DNA of 39,728 bases from Nonomuraea corallina (GTDB lineage Bacteria > Actinomycetota > Actinomycetes > Streptosporangiales > Streptosporangiaceae). Both the position numbers and the translations under genes were made by a program. Location of the stretch: contig NZ_JAPNNL010000052.1 in the NCBI RefSeq assembly GCF_027620315.1, positions 1 through 39,728 of the forward strand, read 5' to 3'. The notes under the pieces were generated by a model that was given only the letters and a program-made list of their open reading frames with translations, was not told where the DNA came from and did no database searches. This document shows positions 1 to 8,676 of the stretch, one piece after another (position 1 is the stretch's first letter; the number at the start of each line of letters is the position of its first letter).

Positions 1-28
1 GGCCCCGAGCTTGTGCTCGGGGCCTTTC
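1..28 (+). terminator. Hairpin terminator of an upstream gene
   Basis: A perfect 10-bp inverted repeat (1-10 with 15-24, loop TTGT) is followed by TTT and pyrimidines. This is the standard intrinsic-terminator form and probably ends a transcript that begins left of the window. From about 29 to 280 I see no convincing gene; a run of CACACGCCCCACACGCC-type sequence near 130-155 is merely repetitive. Confidence 0.7.
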
Positions 29-280
29 CGCATTTACGGGGTCGGCCTTGATCCCAGGGCCCTTGCTGCGTTTCACGTCGGCCTCGAACGATGCCGACGT
101 CGGGCCGTGTCGTCAGCGGCGACCGCACGTGCAACGCCCCACACGCCCCACACGCCGCCACGCAGCCGTCCATATGGAGAGCATCGTGGCCGAGCGAGCA
201 GGCCGGATTCCGGCGGCGGCTCAGGCCGGTGTGCGGGGTTTGTGCGGGGGATGCGAGGGTGGCCGGGCACGGTGGTCCTC

Positions 281-592
281 ATGAGCGTAGAGAACATGAA
301 CAATGCCGTCATCGCCATCACCCGATTCAAGGCCAAGCCGGAGGACGCCGAGGAGGTGAAGGCCAAGCACGCCACGCTCGCGTCCACGGTGCGGGCCGCC
401 GTTCCGGGGCTGGAGGAGGCGAGGCTGGGGCGGGCCGAGGACGGAGTCTGGATCGGTGTCTGGCGGTGGGACTCGCAGGAGAGCCTGCGGAAAGCGCAGG
501 AACTGGCTCACTCCCTGCCGGAGGCCACGGCGGCGTTCGCCCTGGCGTCCGACGTCACGGCGGAGACCGCGGAACTGGTCCAGGAATCCTGA
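281..592 (+). CDS. Small ABM/dimeric alpha-beta barrel-like protein
   Basis: The predicted product is 103 residues. The pattern of a beta strand (AVIAITRFKAKPEDAEEV), a helix, a second strand around the GVWIGVWRWDS segment and a helix with SLRKAQELA resembles the antibiotic-biosynthesis-monooxygenase or Dabb-type dimeric ferredoxin-like fold. Members bind small hydrophobic substrates or act as stress proteins, and the substrate here is unknown. I chose ATG 281 because the similarity to the fold begins there. ATG 296 and ATG 251 are in-frame alternatives, none with a strong ribosome-binding site. The longer open frame reaching back to base 11 has no fold-like sequence before 281. A strong terminator follows within 6 nt, so the gene looks monocistronic. 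Confidence 0.65.
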   Translation: MSVENMNNAVIAITRFKAKPEDAEEVKAKHATLASTVRAAVPGLEEARLGRAEDGVWIGVWRWDSQESLRKAQELAHSLPEATAAFALASDVTAETAELVQES

Positions 593-597
593 CCCCG

Positions 598-636
598 GAC
601 GAGCCCTCACCCCTTCTCCAGAGGTGAGGGCTCGTC
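598..636 (+). terminator. Strong hairpin terminator after the ABM-like gene
   Basis: A perfect 14-bp inverted repeat (598-611 with 623-636, 11-nt loop) starts 6 nt after the stop codon. There is no U-tract, as is common for actinobacterial terminators. It separates the first gene from the acetyltransferase gene. Confidence 0.75.
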
Positions 637-717
637 GGGCCTCTGATAGCGCTGCGTCTCCCGCGGGGTCCCTATATAGAGGTGTGGCGGCGGGCCTGGC
701 TGGGCGAAGATGGCAAG

Positions 718-1569
718 GTGATCGTGACGTGTTACGGCGGACCCCGGGATCTCCGGGCCATGCAGGAGCTCACCGGACGGATCTGGACGCCGCGGGCTCG
801 CTGGCACGCGGGGGATCTGGCCTGGGGGCGGTTCCAGCACACGGGGCGGGAGTCGGAGTGGCCCACGATGCTGTGGCGGGCCGAGCGGCGGACGCTGGCC
901 TGGGGCTGGGTCGAGCTGCCCGGCTACCTCAACCTGGCCGTCGATCCGGATCACGCCGGGCTGGCCCACGACGTGCTGCGCTGGTTCGAGGAGCTGGTGC
1001 CGGCGGGGGAGCGCCAGGTCGAGGTGTCCAGCGGGGAGCCACATCTGATCAGCGCGTTGGAGGAGCGCGGGTACGCGCGGGTGAAGGACGGGCCGTTCTT
1101 CGTGGGGATGGTACGGGACCTGGACGATCTGCCCGAGCCGGCGCCGCCTGCCGGGTTCCGGCTCCAAGCGGTGCGTGACGTGGCGGGCCGGGTGGCGGCT
1201 CACCGCGCGGCCTTTCACCCGTCGCGCGTCACCGAAGAGAGCTACGCGGCCGTACGCGCTGCCTGGCCGTACCGTGCAGAGCTCGACTGGTGCGCACTCG
1301 CCCCCGACGGCAGTACGGTCGCCTACTGCCTGATCTGGCTCGACGACCGCCAGGTGGCGCTGATCGAGCCGACCGGCACGGTGCCGGCGCATCGGGGCAA
1401 GGGGCTGGCCAGGGCGGTGTGCCTGGCGGCGCTGCGCGCGGCGCGGGCGGCCGGCGCCAAGCAGGCCGTGGTGGCCCCGCGAGGCGACGACGGCTATCCC
1501 GTCCCGGCGCGTCTTTACAGCAGACTCGGGTTCCGCGACACTGCCAGGAGCCTGCGCTTCACTCACTGA
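718..1569 (+). CDS. GNAT family N-acetyltransferase
   Basis: The product is about 283 residues and the C-terminal half shows the GNAT acyl-CoA site: a strand ending in VALIEPTGTVPAHRGKGLARAV, containing the R-G-K-G-L-A pyrophosphate loop, then a helix and a final LYSRLGFRDTARS segment typical of motif B. The N-terminal half looks like a second, degenerate GNAT fold (CYGGPRDLRAMQELTGRIW), so this is probably a tandem-GNAT protein. It would transfer an acetyl group from acetyl-CoA to an amine; the substrate is unknown. The start is uncertain. GTG 718 is preferred because similarity begins at the VTCYGG segment; GTG 724 and GTG 682 are alternatives, and a TATATA box at 673-678 lies too close to 682 for a normal leader. 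The gene converges on the PhzF gene. Confidence 0.8.
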   Translation: MIVTCYGGPRDLRAMQELTGRIWTPRARWHAGDLAWGRFQHTGRESEWPTMLWRAERRTLAWGWVELPGYLNLAVDPDHAGLAHDVLRWFEELVPAGERQVEVSSGEPHLISALEERGYARVKDGPFFVGMVRDLDDLPEPAPPAGFRLQAVRDVAGRVAAHRAAFHPSRVTEESYAAVRAAWPYRAELDWCALAPDGSTVAYCLIWLDDRQVALIEPTGTVPAHRGKGLARAVCLAALRAARAAGAKQAVVAPRGDDGYPVPARLYSRLGFRDTARSLRFTH

Positions 1570-1627
1570 TATCCAATCGTGACTGCCCGCCTTGTGATAA
1601 CCACTGGGGTAAGGGCAGGCCAGGGAG

Positions 1628-2404
1628 TCAGGAGGGAGGACGGATCTGCATGGTGCCGGAGACGATGGTGACGGCGTGGCCCGCGAGGTGCACGCGGTCA
1701 CCGGCGAGGGTCACGCGCACCAGCCCGCCCCGCTCCGACAGTTGCGCGCCGACGAGTGTCGCGCGGCCGAGCTTCGCCGTCCAGTACGGCGACAGAGCGC
1801 AGTGCGCCGAGCCCGTCACCGGGTCTTCCGGCACACCGACGTTCGGCGCGAAGAACCGCGAGACGAAGTCCGTCTCCGTTCCCCGAGCGGTGACGATGAC
1901 GCCGCGTGCCCCGACCGCCGCCAGGGCGTCGATGTCGGGCCGCAGGGTGCTCACCGTCTCCGCCGAATCGACTTCGACCAGCAGGTCGAGGTTCACCTTC
2001 GAGACGTGTACGGGGGTGACTCCGAGCGCCTTTTCCAATCCTTCGGGCGCTGTGGTGGGGGTCACTTCCTTGGCCGGAAAATCCATCTCGATCATCCCGT
2101 CCGGGTGGCGATTCACCGTGAGTGTTCCGCCGGCCGTGGCGAATTCCACCGGGCCCTGCGCCGCGCCCGTCGAATACAGGACGTGCGCCGTGGCGAGGGT
2201 GGCGTGCCCGCACAGCGTGACCTCCACCTTCGGCGTGAACCAGCGCAGCGAATCTCCCAGGAGGAAGGCGGTCTCCGAGAGCTTCAGCTCGGCCGCGACC
2301 GCCTGCATCCACGCGTCGGGCACCCGGTCCTCCAGCAGGCACACACCTGCGGGATTACCCTGGAAAGCTCTGTCGGTGAAGGCGTCTACGATGAACAAGC
2401 GCAT
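1628..2404 (-). CDS. PhzF family isomerase/epimerase-like protein
   Basis: The product is 258 residues, slightly short for the family (about 260-300). It begins MRLFIVDAFTDRAFQGNPAGV, the usual PhzF opening with the FxGNPAGV motif. The catalytic glutamate is in the LSETAFLL motif near residue 45, and the second half carries the conserved PVTGSAHCAL loop. Members have a diaminopimelate-epimerase-like fold and catalyse proton shifts on small acids; PhzF itself isomerises DHHA in phenazine synthesis. There are no phenazine genes nearby, so the substrate is unknown. ATG 2404 was preferred over the adjacent TTG at 2407. A TAGCAT box ends 6 nt before this ATG, which suggests a leaderless transcript. 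Confidence 0.85.
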   Translation of the reverse strand: MRLFIVDAFTDRAFQGNPAGVCLLEDRVPDAWMQAVAAELKLSETAFLLGDSLRWFTPKVEVTLCGHATLATAHVLYSTGAAQGPVEFATAGGTLTVNRHPDGMIEMDFPAKEVTPTTAPEGLEKALGVTPVHVSKVNLDLLVEVDSAETVSTLRPDIDALAAVGARGVIVTARGTETDFVSRFFAPNVGVPEDPVTGSAHCALSPYWTAKLGRATLVGAQLSERGGLVRVTLAGDRVHLAGHAVTIVSGTMQIRPPS

Positions 2405-2410
2405 CAACCG

Positions 2411-2416
2411 ATGCTA
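2411..2416 (-). promoter_or_regulatory. Possible -10 box giving a leaderless PhzF transcript
   Basis: On the minus strand TAGCAT matches the TANNNT consensus and ends 6 nt before the ATG at 2404. This spacing is typical of leaderless genes in actinobacteria. There is no ribosome-binding site before the ATG, which agrees. No clear -35 element is seen. Confidence 0.4.
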
Positions 2417-2569
2417 TAGGGGCCTGATATCGGGATGAAACCAGGACGCTAGCCGTACAAAATGGAATTAGTGCTGGGCGTGTCGCATGGCGAACGCGGA
2501 ATCGTCGGTTACCGTCCAATGTGTCGGGACGTGCCGATTGCGGTGAGTTCCTGAGGAAAGGACAAGCCG

Positions 2570-2953
2570 ATGGGGGCAGTGCGTAAGGTTGCGGGTTACC
2601 TTGGCCTGGGTGGGGATGATCAGTACGACGAGGCTTACGACGACGACGGGCAGTACGAAGAGGAGTACATGCCCGCCACGGAGAGGGCGGCGCGCCGCTG
2701 GCGCTCCACCATCGAGTCGTCGCGGATCGTGATGGTCCAGCCGCTCAAGTACAACGACGCCCCGTTGATCGGCCAGTACTTCCGTGAGGGCCAGACGGTG
2801 ATCATGGACGTGACGGGCATGGCGATGCCGGAGGCGACGCGGATGGTCGACTTCGCCGCCGGTCTGGCCTACGGCTGTGAGGGGCGGATCGAGCGCATCG
2901 CCGACCGCGTCTTCCTGCTGGCGCCCGCCCACGTCGAGATCGAGACCACCTAG
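2570..2953 (+). CDS. sepF: SepF-like cell division protein
   Basis: The 127-residue product starts with the amphipathic membrane-targeting segment typical of SepF (MGAVRKVAGYLGLG), followed by an acidic Asp/Glu/Tyr linker and the SepF core from about residue 50 (RIVMVQPLKYNDA, then FAAGLAYGCEGRIERI and VFLLAPAHVEI). SepF tethers FtsZ to the membrane and polymerises into rings at the septum. The canonical actinobacterial sepF lies next to ftsZ in the division cluster. Here no ftsZ or yggS-type gene is present, so this may be a SepF paralogue (SepF-like) rather than the main copy. The linker is short. A strong AGGAAAGG site precedes ATG 2570. Confidence 0.85.
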   Translation: MGAVRKVAGYLGLGGDDQYDEAYDDDGQYEEEYMPATERAARRWRSTIESSRIVMVQPLKYNDAPLIGQYFREGQTVIMDVTGMAMPEATRMVDFAAGLAYGCEGRIERIADRVFLLAPAHVEIETT

Positions 2954-2980
2954 CCCGCGCCGGGCCACGTGCCGGCGCGG
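2953..2980 (+). terminator. Hairpin terminator of sepF
   Basis: A perfect 10-bp stem (2953-2962 with 2971-2980, loop of 8 nt) begins at the sepF stop codon. It is GC-only and lacks a U-tract. Confidence 0.65.
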
Positions 2981-3017
2981 GAGGGCGGGGCCCGCGCAGC
3001 GCGTGCATGACCACGAT

Positions 3018-3066
3018 CTGATCCACCACGGACCATGAGGCGAGAGCCGGGGCCGTGGTGGATCAG
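3018..3066. terminator. Long hairpin between convergent genes
   Basis: A perfect 14-bp inverted repeat pairs 3018-3031 with 3053-3066 around a 21-nt loop. It lies between the sepF end and the 3' end of the minus-strand gene at 3083, so it can stop transcription from both sides. On the plus strand it is followed by CTTT. Confidence 0.7.
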
Positions 3067-3082
3067 CTTTATGAGGGCGGGT

Positions 3083-4414
3083 TCAGGCGGCTCGGGGGCC
3101 GCGGCGGATCAGGCGGGTGAGGTCGGCGGCGTCCTCGGCGGCCTGCTTGGCACGGCCTTCGGCCTCGCGGGCGTAGGCGTGCAGGGCCCACACCGCGCCG
3201 TCGGCCAGCTCTCGCAGCTCGTTCACCTGCGCTGTCACGTACGCCGCGTCGGATCTCACGCGTTCGCGGCGCTGCCAGAGCAGCCATCCGGCCAGCCCGA
3301 GCAGCGCCGCCCCCGCGGCGGCCACGAGTGGGTGGGTCAGGAAGGCGGCCACGAGGCAGACGAGCCCGCCGAGGACCAGCAGCCCCGCCGTCCACGGCGG
3401 GCGGGGCGGGGTCAGGGCGGCGGCGGTGATGGCCGCTTCCGCGATGGCCATGGACTCCTCGTCAGGGCCTTCGGGGCGGAGCTCGACGCGGTGGCCGAGC
3501 AGCGACACGGTGACCGTCGGCGGCGGCTCCAGCCTGCTGTCGTACTCCAGCTCCTCGGCGACGCCGCGCAGGATGGGCGCCGCGACGTGCAGGGCGATCG
3601 CCGTCAGATGGGGGTCGGCGCCGGGGCGCAGGTCGTCGAGCAGGTGGGAGCCGAGCGAGGCCTGCGGGCCTGACGGCCCGCTCAGCCCGATCATGGCGCG
3701 CAGCACCGCGAGCGGCTCGTCCTCGGCCCAGGCGGTGGCGGGCGCGGCGCCGGAGTTGGCGAGCGGGGCGGCGGAGCTCTGGTCGGACTGGCGGGCCGAG
3801 GTGATCTCCTCGCAGCGGGCCCGAAGCCGGGCCAGCCGGGCGGCGGCCTGGGCGGGCCTGGCCAGCTCGGGGATCTCCGCCATCTCGGGGAAGTCGACGA
3901 GCGAGGCGGGCACCACCACAGACGGCTCGCCCGGCAGCAGCGCCTGCACCCACTGGCGCGGGTCGGCGTGCTCCTGCACGGCGAGCGCGTCGAGCTTGCG
4001 CAGCACGAAGATCTTGCCGGCCGGGCCGTAGGCGCCCCGGGCGGCGGCCAGCCAGAGCGCCCGCTGCCCGTGGGTGACGGGCCGGTCGAGCGACAGGTCG
4101 CCGAAGGCGGTGCCGAGCCAGGAGGCGTGGATGCGGCTGCCGTGGCCGGCGACGGCCAGCGCCAGGCAGAGGAACACCGCGGTCTGCTGCTGGTCGCGCC
4201 CGGCCGCTCTGCTCAGCGGCTCCAACGGGTCCTCACCGGCGAGGATGGCCACCAGCGCTTGGACGGCGGGCGGCAGCCAGTGGCCCGGGATGTCGGTGAA
4301 GCCGGGTGGTGCGGGGGGCGCGCTCCCGTCGGCGGCCAGATGCGCCAGCAACGCCTCGGCGTAGCGCCGTAGCTCGGTCGCTGCCTGGGGGCTCGCAGTC
4401 AGGTCCATGCTCAA
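3083..4414 (-). CDS. Unknown protein with C-terminal membrane hairpin
   Basis: The 443-residue product is not recognised. Residues 1 to about 330 look soluble and helical, rich in Ala, Leu and Arg, with no enzyme motif I could identify. A strongly hydrophobic stretch of about 45 residues (from WTAGLLVLGGLVCLV to LLGLAGWLLW) follows, probably two membrane helices. A short Arg-rich helical tail closes the protein (about 60 residues, RVRSDAAYVTAQVNELRELAD). The layout suggests a cytoplasmic domain anchored by a C-terminal hairpin. The start is likely TTG 4414, because an AGGGGGAG site lies 9 nt before it; ATG 4408 would have a spacing of 15 nt. Separated from argS by a terminator, so it is probably its own transcript. 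Confidence 0.75.
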   Translation of the reverse strand: MSMDLTASPQAATELRRYAEALLAHLAADGSAPPAPPGFTDIPGHWLPPAVQALVAILAGEDPLEPLSRAAGRDQQQTAVFLCLALAVAGHGSRIHASWLGTAFGDLSLDRPVTHGQRALWLAAARGAYGPAGKIFVLRKLDALAVQEHADPRQWVQALLPGEPSVVVPASLVDFPEMAEIPELARPAQAAARLARLRARCEEITSARQSDQSSAAPLANSGAAPATAWAEDEPLAVLRAMIGLSGPSGPQASLGSHLLDDLRPGADPHLTAIALHVAAPILRGVAEELEYDSRLEPPPTVTVSLLGHRVELRPEGPDEESMAIAEAAITAAALTPPRPPWTAGLLVLGGLVCLVAAFLTHPLVAAAGAALLGLAGWLLWQRRERVRSDAAYVTAQVNELRELADGAVWALHAYAREAEGRAKQAAEDAADLTRLIRRGPRAA

Positions 4415-4473
4415 AGCAGAGAACTCCCCCTGTCGGCCTCAGTTCATGACCGCGTAAAGCCTAACCCGCGAGA

Positions 4474-4496
4474 CGCGCCTCCGAGGTGGAGGCGCG
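4474..4496 (-). terminator. Terminator of argS
   Basis: A perfect 9-bp stem (4474-4482 with 4488-4496, 5-nt loop) lies 37 nt beyond the argS stop codon and before the start of the next minus-strand gene at 4414. Confidence 0.7.
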
Positions 4497-4532
4497 CCAT
4501 GACGGAACGGGGGAGTTTGATCAAATGGCCTG

Positions 4533-6260
4533 TTACATGCGCTCGGGCACGGGGACGCCCAGAAGGTCGAGCCCCGTCTCCAGCACCCGCAGCGTCAGCG
4601 CGCAGAGCGCCAGCCGGCGGGCGCTGGTCTCGGGGTCGACGCCCTCCTTGGTGACCGGGCACTCCTCGTAGAAGGTGCTGAACAGGCTGGCCGTCTCGAA
4701 CAGGAACGCGCACAGCCGGTGCGGCTCCGACAGGGTCGCGACCTGCTCCACCGTCTCGCCGAAGCCGAGCAGGTGGAGGCCGAGCGCGCGTTCGGCCGGC
4801 TCGCCCAGCACGATCGGGCCGGTGGTCTCCTCGGGGGAGCGGCCCGCCTTGCGGAAGATGGACCGGATCCGGGCGGTCGCGTACTGCATGTAGGGGCCGG
4901 TGTTGCCGGTGAAGCCCAGCATGCGGTCGAAGTCGAAGACGTACTCGCTGTCGTGGTTGACCGACAGGTCGGCGTACTTCACCGCGCCCATGCCCACGGA
5001 GTGGGTGATCGCCTCGCGGGTGACCTCGTCGTAGCCGCGGTCGGCGATGGCGGCCGAGGCCCGGTCGATCGCCTCCTGCAGCAGGTCCATCAGCTTGACG
5101 GACTCGCCCGAGCGGGTCTTGAACCGGCGGCCGTCCTTGCCCAGCATCATGCCGATCTGCACGTGCTCGGCCGAGACCGTGTCGGGCAGCCAGCCCGCGA
5201 GCCTGGCCGCGGCGAACACCATGCGGAAGTGGAGCGCCTGGTCGGCGCCGACCACGTAGAGGATGCGGTCGGCCTTGAGGTCGTGGACGCGGTAGCGAAT
5301 GGCGGCCATGTCGGTGGAGGCGTAGCCGTAGCCGCCGTCGCTCTTCCTGACGATGAGCGGCAGCGGCTTGTCGTCGGAGCCGGTGAAGCCCGGCGGGAAC
5401 ACGCAGAGCGCGCCCTCGCTGATCGTGGCGACGCCGGCCGCCTCCAGGTCCTGGCAGGTCTTCTCCAGCATCGGGTTGTACATGCTCTCGCCGGCGAGGT
5501 CGGCGTCGGTCAGGGTGACCCCGAGCATGGAGTAGACCTTGTTGAAGTAGCGCACGGTCGCGTCCATGAAGACGTGCCAGAGCCGCATGGTCTCCGGGTC
5601 GCCCGACTGGAGCGTCGTCACCCGGACGCGGGAGCGCTGCTTGAACGACTCGTCGCCGTCGAACTTGGCGCGGGCCGCCTGATAGTACTCAGTCCCCTGG
5701 CCGGCTTCGAGCTGCGCGACCGCGGCCTCCTCGCCGATGTCGAGAAGGTGCTCGATGAGCATGCCGAACGGGGTGCCCCAGTCGCCCAGGTGATTCTGCC
5801 TGATGACGTGGTTGCCGAGGTGCTCGTGCACGCGGGCCAGGCAGTCGCCGACGATGGTCGTGCGGAGGTGGCCGACGTGCATCTCCTTGGCGGCGTTGGG
5901 CGCCGAGTAGTCGATGACGACGGTCTGCGCGGGGGCGATCGTGGCGACGCCGGAGCGCGGGTCCTTGTAGACGAGGGTCGCCTCGGACGCGATCCACCCG
6001 TCGTCGAGCGTGATGTTGAGGAAGCCCGGGCCGCTGACCTCGACGGTGCCGGGGAAGTCGGACAGCTCGGCCCTGATCGCCTCGGCGACCTCCCGCGGGG
6101 CTCGTCGCAGCCGCTTGGCCAGGCTCATCGCGACGTTCGCCTGGAAGTCGGCGAACTGGGAGGGCCGGATCAGCGGATCTGCGTCGGCGTGCTCGGCTCC
6201 GAACGCGGACGCCAGCGCCTGCTGGACGCGCTCGGCGAGCACTTTCTGCGGGTCGGTCAT
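4533..6260 (-). CDS. argS: Arginyl-tRNA synthetase
   Basis: The 575-residue product charges tRNA-Arg with arginine in the cytoplasm using ATP. An N-terminal Add1-type domain (about 1-105) recognises the tRNA D-loop. The class I signature is seen as HVGH at 128-131, after the typical segment VVIDYSAPNAAKEM. The KMSKS-equivalent loop is GRRFKTRSG near residue 380, lacking a second KMSKS lysine as is usual for ArgRS. The C-terminal DALR-type anticodon-binding domain covers about 450-575 and ends in GVPVPERM. Length is normal. The start ATG overlaps the stop of the P-type ATPase gene (ATGA), so translation is probably coupled. lysA, the common partner of argS in actinobacteria, is absent; many actinobacteria have two argS copies, so this could be a second one. 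Confidence 0.95.
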   Translation of the reverse strand: MTDPQKVLAERVQQALASAFGAEHADADPLIRPSQFADFQANVAMSLAKRLRRAPREVAEAIRAELSDFPGTVEVSGPGFLNITLDDGWIASEATLVYKDPRSGVATIAPAQTVVIDYSAPNAAKEMHVGHLRTTIVGDCLARVHEHLGNHVIRQNHLGDWGTPFGMLIEHLLDIGEEAAVAQLEAGQGTEYYQAARAKFDGDESFKQRSRVRVTTLQSGDPETMRLWHVFMDATVRYFNKVYSMLGVTLTDADLAGESMYNPMLEKTCQDLEAAGVATISEGALCVFPPGFTGSDDKPLPLIVRKSDGGYGYASTDMAAIRYRVHDLKADRILYVVGADQALHFRMVFAAARLAGWLPDTVSAEHVQIGMMLGKDGRRFKTRSGESVKLMDLLQEAIDRASAAIADRGYDEVTREAITHSVGMGAVKYADLSVNHDSEYVFDFDRMLGFTGNTGPYMQYATARIRSIFRKAGRSPEETTGPIVLGEPAERALGLHLLGFGETVEQVATLSEPHRLCAFLFETASLFSTFYEECPVTKEGVDPETSARRLALCALTLRVLETGLDLLGVPVPERM

Positions 6261-8587
6261 GCCCTAAGCGTACCGGCGACCTTGACTCCGGCACTGATGA
6301 CGGCGGAGGCCACGAGGGCGATCCCGATGGCGATCAGCCCGTCGCGCGGGTCGCCGAGCGTCAGCTCGAAGAGCCGCCGCACGTACGGGGTCGCCAGCGC
6401 CAGCGCGAACAGCCCGGCCATGGCCGCGACCAGCGTCACCCGCCACCGGTTGAGCGGCCTGGCGACCAGCACGAGCACCCACCAGGTGGTGAGGAAGAGC
6501 GCGAGCACGGCCGCCGTCCGGCTCTCCTCCAGGGTGCCGCCGTCCGCGGCCAGGAACGCCAGCAGCACCGCGCAGGCGGAGATCACCCCGGCCGGGACGG
6601 CGAGCCTGAGCACCCGGGGCACGAACCCCGGCCGGGCGCGCTCCAGCGTCGGCGCGAGCGCCAGGAAGAGGGCGGGCAGGCCGATGGTGACGGCGTTCAC
6701 CAGGGTCGAGTGGCGGGGCGTGAACGGGAACATCATCCCCGCGACCCCGGTCGCCAGCGACAGCACGATCGCGTAGAACGTCTTGGTGAGGAACAGCCCG
6801 GCCACCCGCTCGATGTTGGCCAGGACCCTGCGGCCCTCGTTCACCACGTGCGGGAGCGCCGCGAACCGGTTGTCGAGCAGCACGACCTGGGCGACCGCCT
6901 TGGTGGCGGGGCTGCCGTCGCCCATCGCGATGCCGAGGTCGGCCTCCTTGAGCGCGAGCACGTCGTTGACGCCGTCGCCGGTCATCGCGACGGTGTGGCC
7001 GCGCCCGCGCAGCGCGGTGACGAAAAGCCGTTTCTGCCGGGGGCTGACCCGGCCGAAGACGGTGGCGGCGTCGAGCGCCCGGCCGAGGGCCTCCTCGTCC
7101 TCCGGGAGCGTGCGGGCGTCGACGGCGCGGTCGGCGCCGGGCACGCCCAGCGCGGCGGCGATCGCCGACACCGAGCGGGGGTCGTCGCCGGAGATGATCT
7201 TCAAGGCGACGTTCTGGCGGGCGAAGTAGGCCAGGGTCTCGCGCGCGTCCGGCCGGACGCGCTGATCGAGCGTGACGAGCGCCACCGGCTCGACGTCCCC
7301 GATGAGCCCCGGCCATCCGGCCCGCATGCCCGTACGGGCGTCCGCGGGCACGTCGGGGTCCGGGAGCCGGTCCGTACGGCACAGGACCAGGACGCGGACC
7401 CCGGTGGCGGACAGGTCGGCGGCCTGGGCGCACTCCGGCGCGGACGGATCGAGCAGCACGTCGGGGGCGCCGAGCAGCCAGACCCCGTGCGGGCCGAAGT
7501 CGGCGCCGCTCCACTTGCGATCGGACGAGAACGGGACCGTCGCGAGCGGGCGCCAGCCCGGCGCGGGGAAGTGGTCCGCGATCGCGCGGGCGGTGGCGTT
7601 GGGGTGGCTGTCGGCGGCGGTCAGGGAGGCGAGGGCGTCGGCCACCGGGCGGCCCTCGCGCAGCGGCAGCACCCGGTCCACCGTCATCCCGCCGGCGGTG
7701 AGGGTGCCCGTCTTGTCCAGGCAGAGCACGTCCACCCTGGCCAGGCCCTCGACCGCGGGCAGCTCCTGCACCAGGCACCGGTGGCGGGCCAGCCGGACCA
7801 CGCCCACGGCGAAGGCGATCGAGGTGGTCAGCACCAGACCCTCGGGGATCATGGTGACGATGCCGGCGACCGCGCCGGTGATGGCGGTGGCGAAGTCGGC
7901 GGAGTTGTTCAGCTGGCTGTAGGTGAGCAGGGCGCCGATCGGGATGACCAGCCAGGTGATGTAGCGGATGAACCGGGCGACGCCGTCGCGCAGCTCGGAG
8001 GGCGCGAGGTGGAACCGGCTCGCCTCCTCGGCCAGCCGGGCCGCGTAGGCGTCGACGCCGACGGCGGTGGCCCGGAACAGGCCCGTCCCCGCCACGGCGA
8101 AGCTGCCCGACAGCACCGGGTCGCCCGGCTCCTTGCGGACCGGGTCGGACTCGCCGGTCAGCAGCGACTCGTCCACCTCCAGCCCGTCGGCGGCGACGAC
8201 CTCCCCGTCGACCGGCAGCGCGTCACCGGGGCCGAGCGCGACCAGGTCGCCGAGCACCACCTGGTGAGGGGGCAGGCGCCGCTCCGCGCCGTCGCGGCGG
8301 ACCGTCACCGGGCTCTCGCCGACCACGGCCAGCCGGTCCAGCGCGCGTTTGGCCCGCAGCTCCTGGATGACGCCGATCAGCACGTTCGCCACCATGATCA
8401 GGCCGAACACGCCGTCCTGCCACTCGCCGAAGATCAGGATGAGCGCCCACAGGACGCCGATGACGAGGTTGAACAGCGTGAGGACGTTCGCCCTGACGAT
8501 GGCGCCGAGAGAGCGGCTGGTCCGCCGCGGCACCACGTTCGGCCGCGCCCGCGCCGCCTCCCCGGACGTGAGCCCGTCCAGCGACAT
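6257..8587 (-). CDS. CtpE-like P-type cation ATPase
   Basis: The 776-residue product is a P-type ATPase. Order: actuator-domain TGES at 144-147, the ion-site motif IPEGL at 247-251, phosphorylation motif DKTGT at 291-295, hinge TGDGVND at 536-542, and a C-terminal block of about six hydrophobic segments. It lacks N-terminal heavy-metal-binding CxxC domains and the CPC motif, so it is not a copper or zinc exporter. Overall sequence resembles actinobacterial CtpE, which in mycobacteria is linked to calcium import; that substrate is an inference here. ATG 8587 is chosen because homologues start with the GLTSGEAA-type segment; ATG 8662 upstream would add 25 residues. The stop overlaps the argS ATG by 4 nt. 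Confidence 0.85.
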   Translation of the reverse strand: MSLDGLTSGEAARARPNVVPRRTSRSLGAIVRANVLTLFNLVIGVLWALILIFGEWQDGVFGLIMVANVLIGVIQELRAKRALDRLAVVGESPVTVRRDGAERRLPPHQVVLGDLVALGPGDALPVDGEVVAADGLEVDESLLTGESDPVRKEPGDPVLSGSFAVAGTGLFRATAVGVDAYAARLAEEASRFHLAPSELRDGVARFIRYITWLVIPIGALLTYSQLNNSADFATAITGAVAGIVTMIPEGLVLTTSIAFAVGVVRLARHRCLVQELPAVEGLARVDVLCLDKTGTLTAGGMTVDRVLPLREGRPVADALASLTAADSHPNATARAIADHFPAPGWRPLATVPFSSDRKWSGADFGPHGVWLLGAPDVLLDPSAPECAQAADLSATGVRVLVLCRTDRLPDPDVPADARTGMRAGWPGLIGDVEPVALVTLDQRVRPDARETLAYFARQNVALKIISGDDPRSVSAIAAALGVPGADRAVDARTLPEDEEALGRALDAATVFGRVSPRQKRLFVTALRGRGHTVAMTGDGVNDVLALKEADLGIAMGDGSPATKAVAQVVLLDNRFAALPHVVNEGRRVLANIERVAGLFLTKTFYAIVLSLATGVAGMMFPFTPRHSTLVNAVTIGLPALFLALAPTLERARPGFVPRVLRLAVPAGVISACAVLLAFLAADGGTLEESRTAAVLALFLTTWWVLVLVARPLNRWRVTLVAAMAGLFALALATPYVRRLFELTLGDPRDGLIAIGIALVASAVISAGVKVAGTLRA

Positions 8588-8676
8588 GACTCCGTCCACC
8601 CGACCCCCCCGCCCGACCGCCGCGTCGATCGCGCCCTCTGTCCCCGGTGGGCGGATCCGCATCACCCTACGGGCTT

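Noticed and set aside
1..28. Possible tRNA end or small RNA at the left edge
   Set aside because: It is a simple 10-bp hairpin with a T-run, best explained as a terminator. No tRNA cloverleaf or TTCRA arm was seen.
1583..1618. Weak inverted repeat CTGCCC / GGGCAG between convergent genes
   Set aside because: Only 6 bp with a 24-nt loop; too weak to call a terminator.
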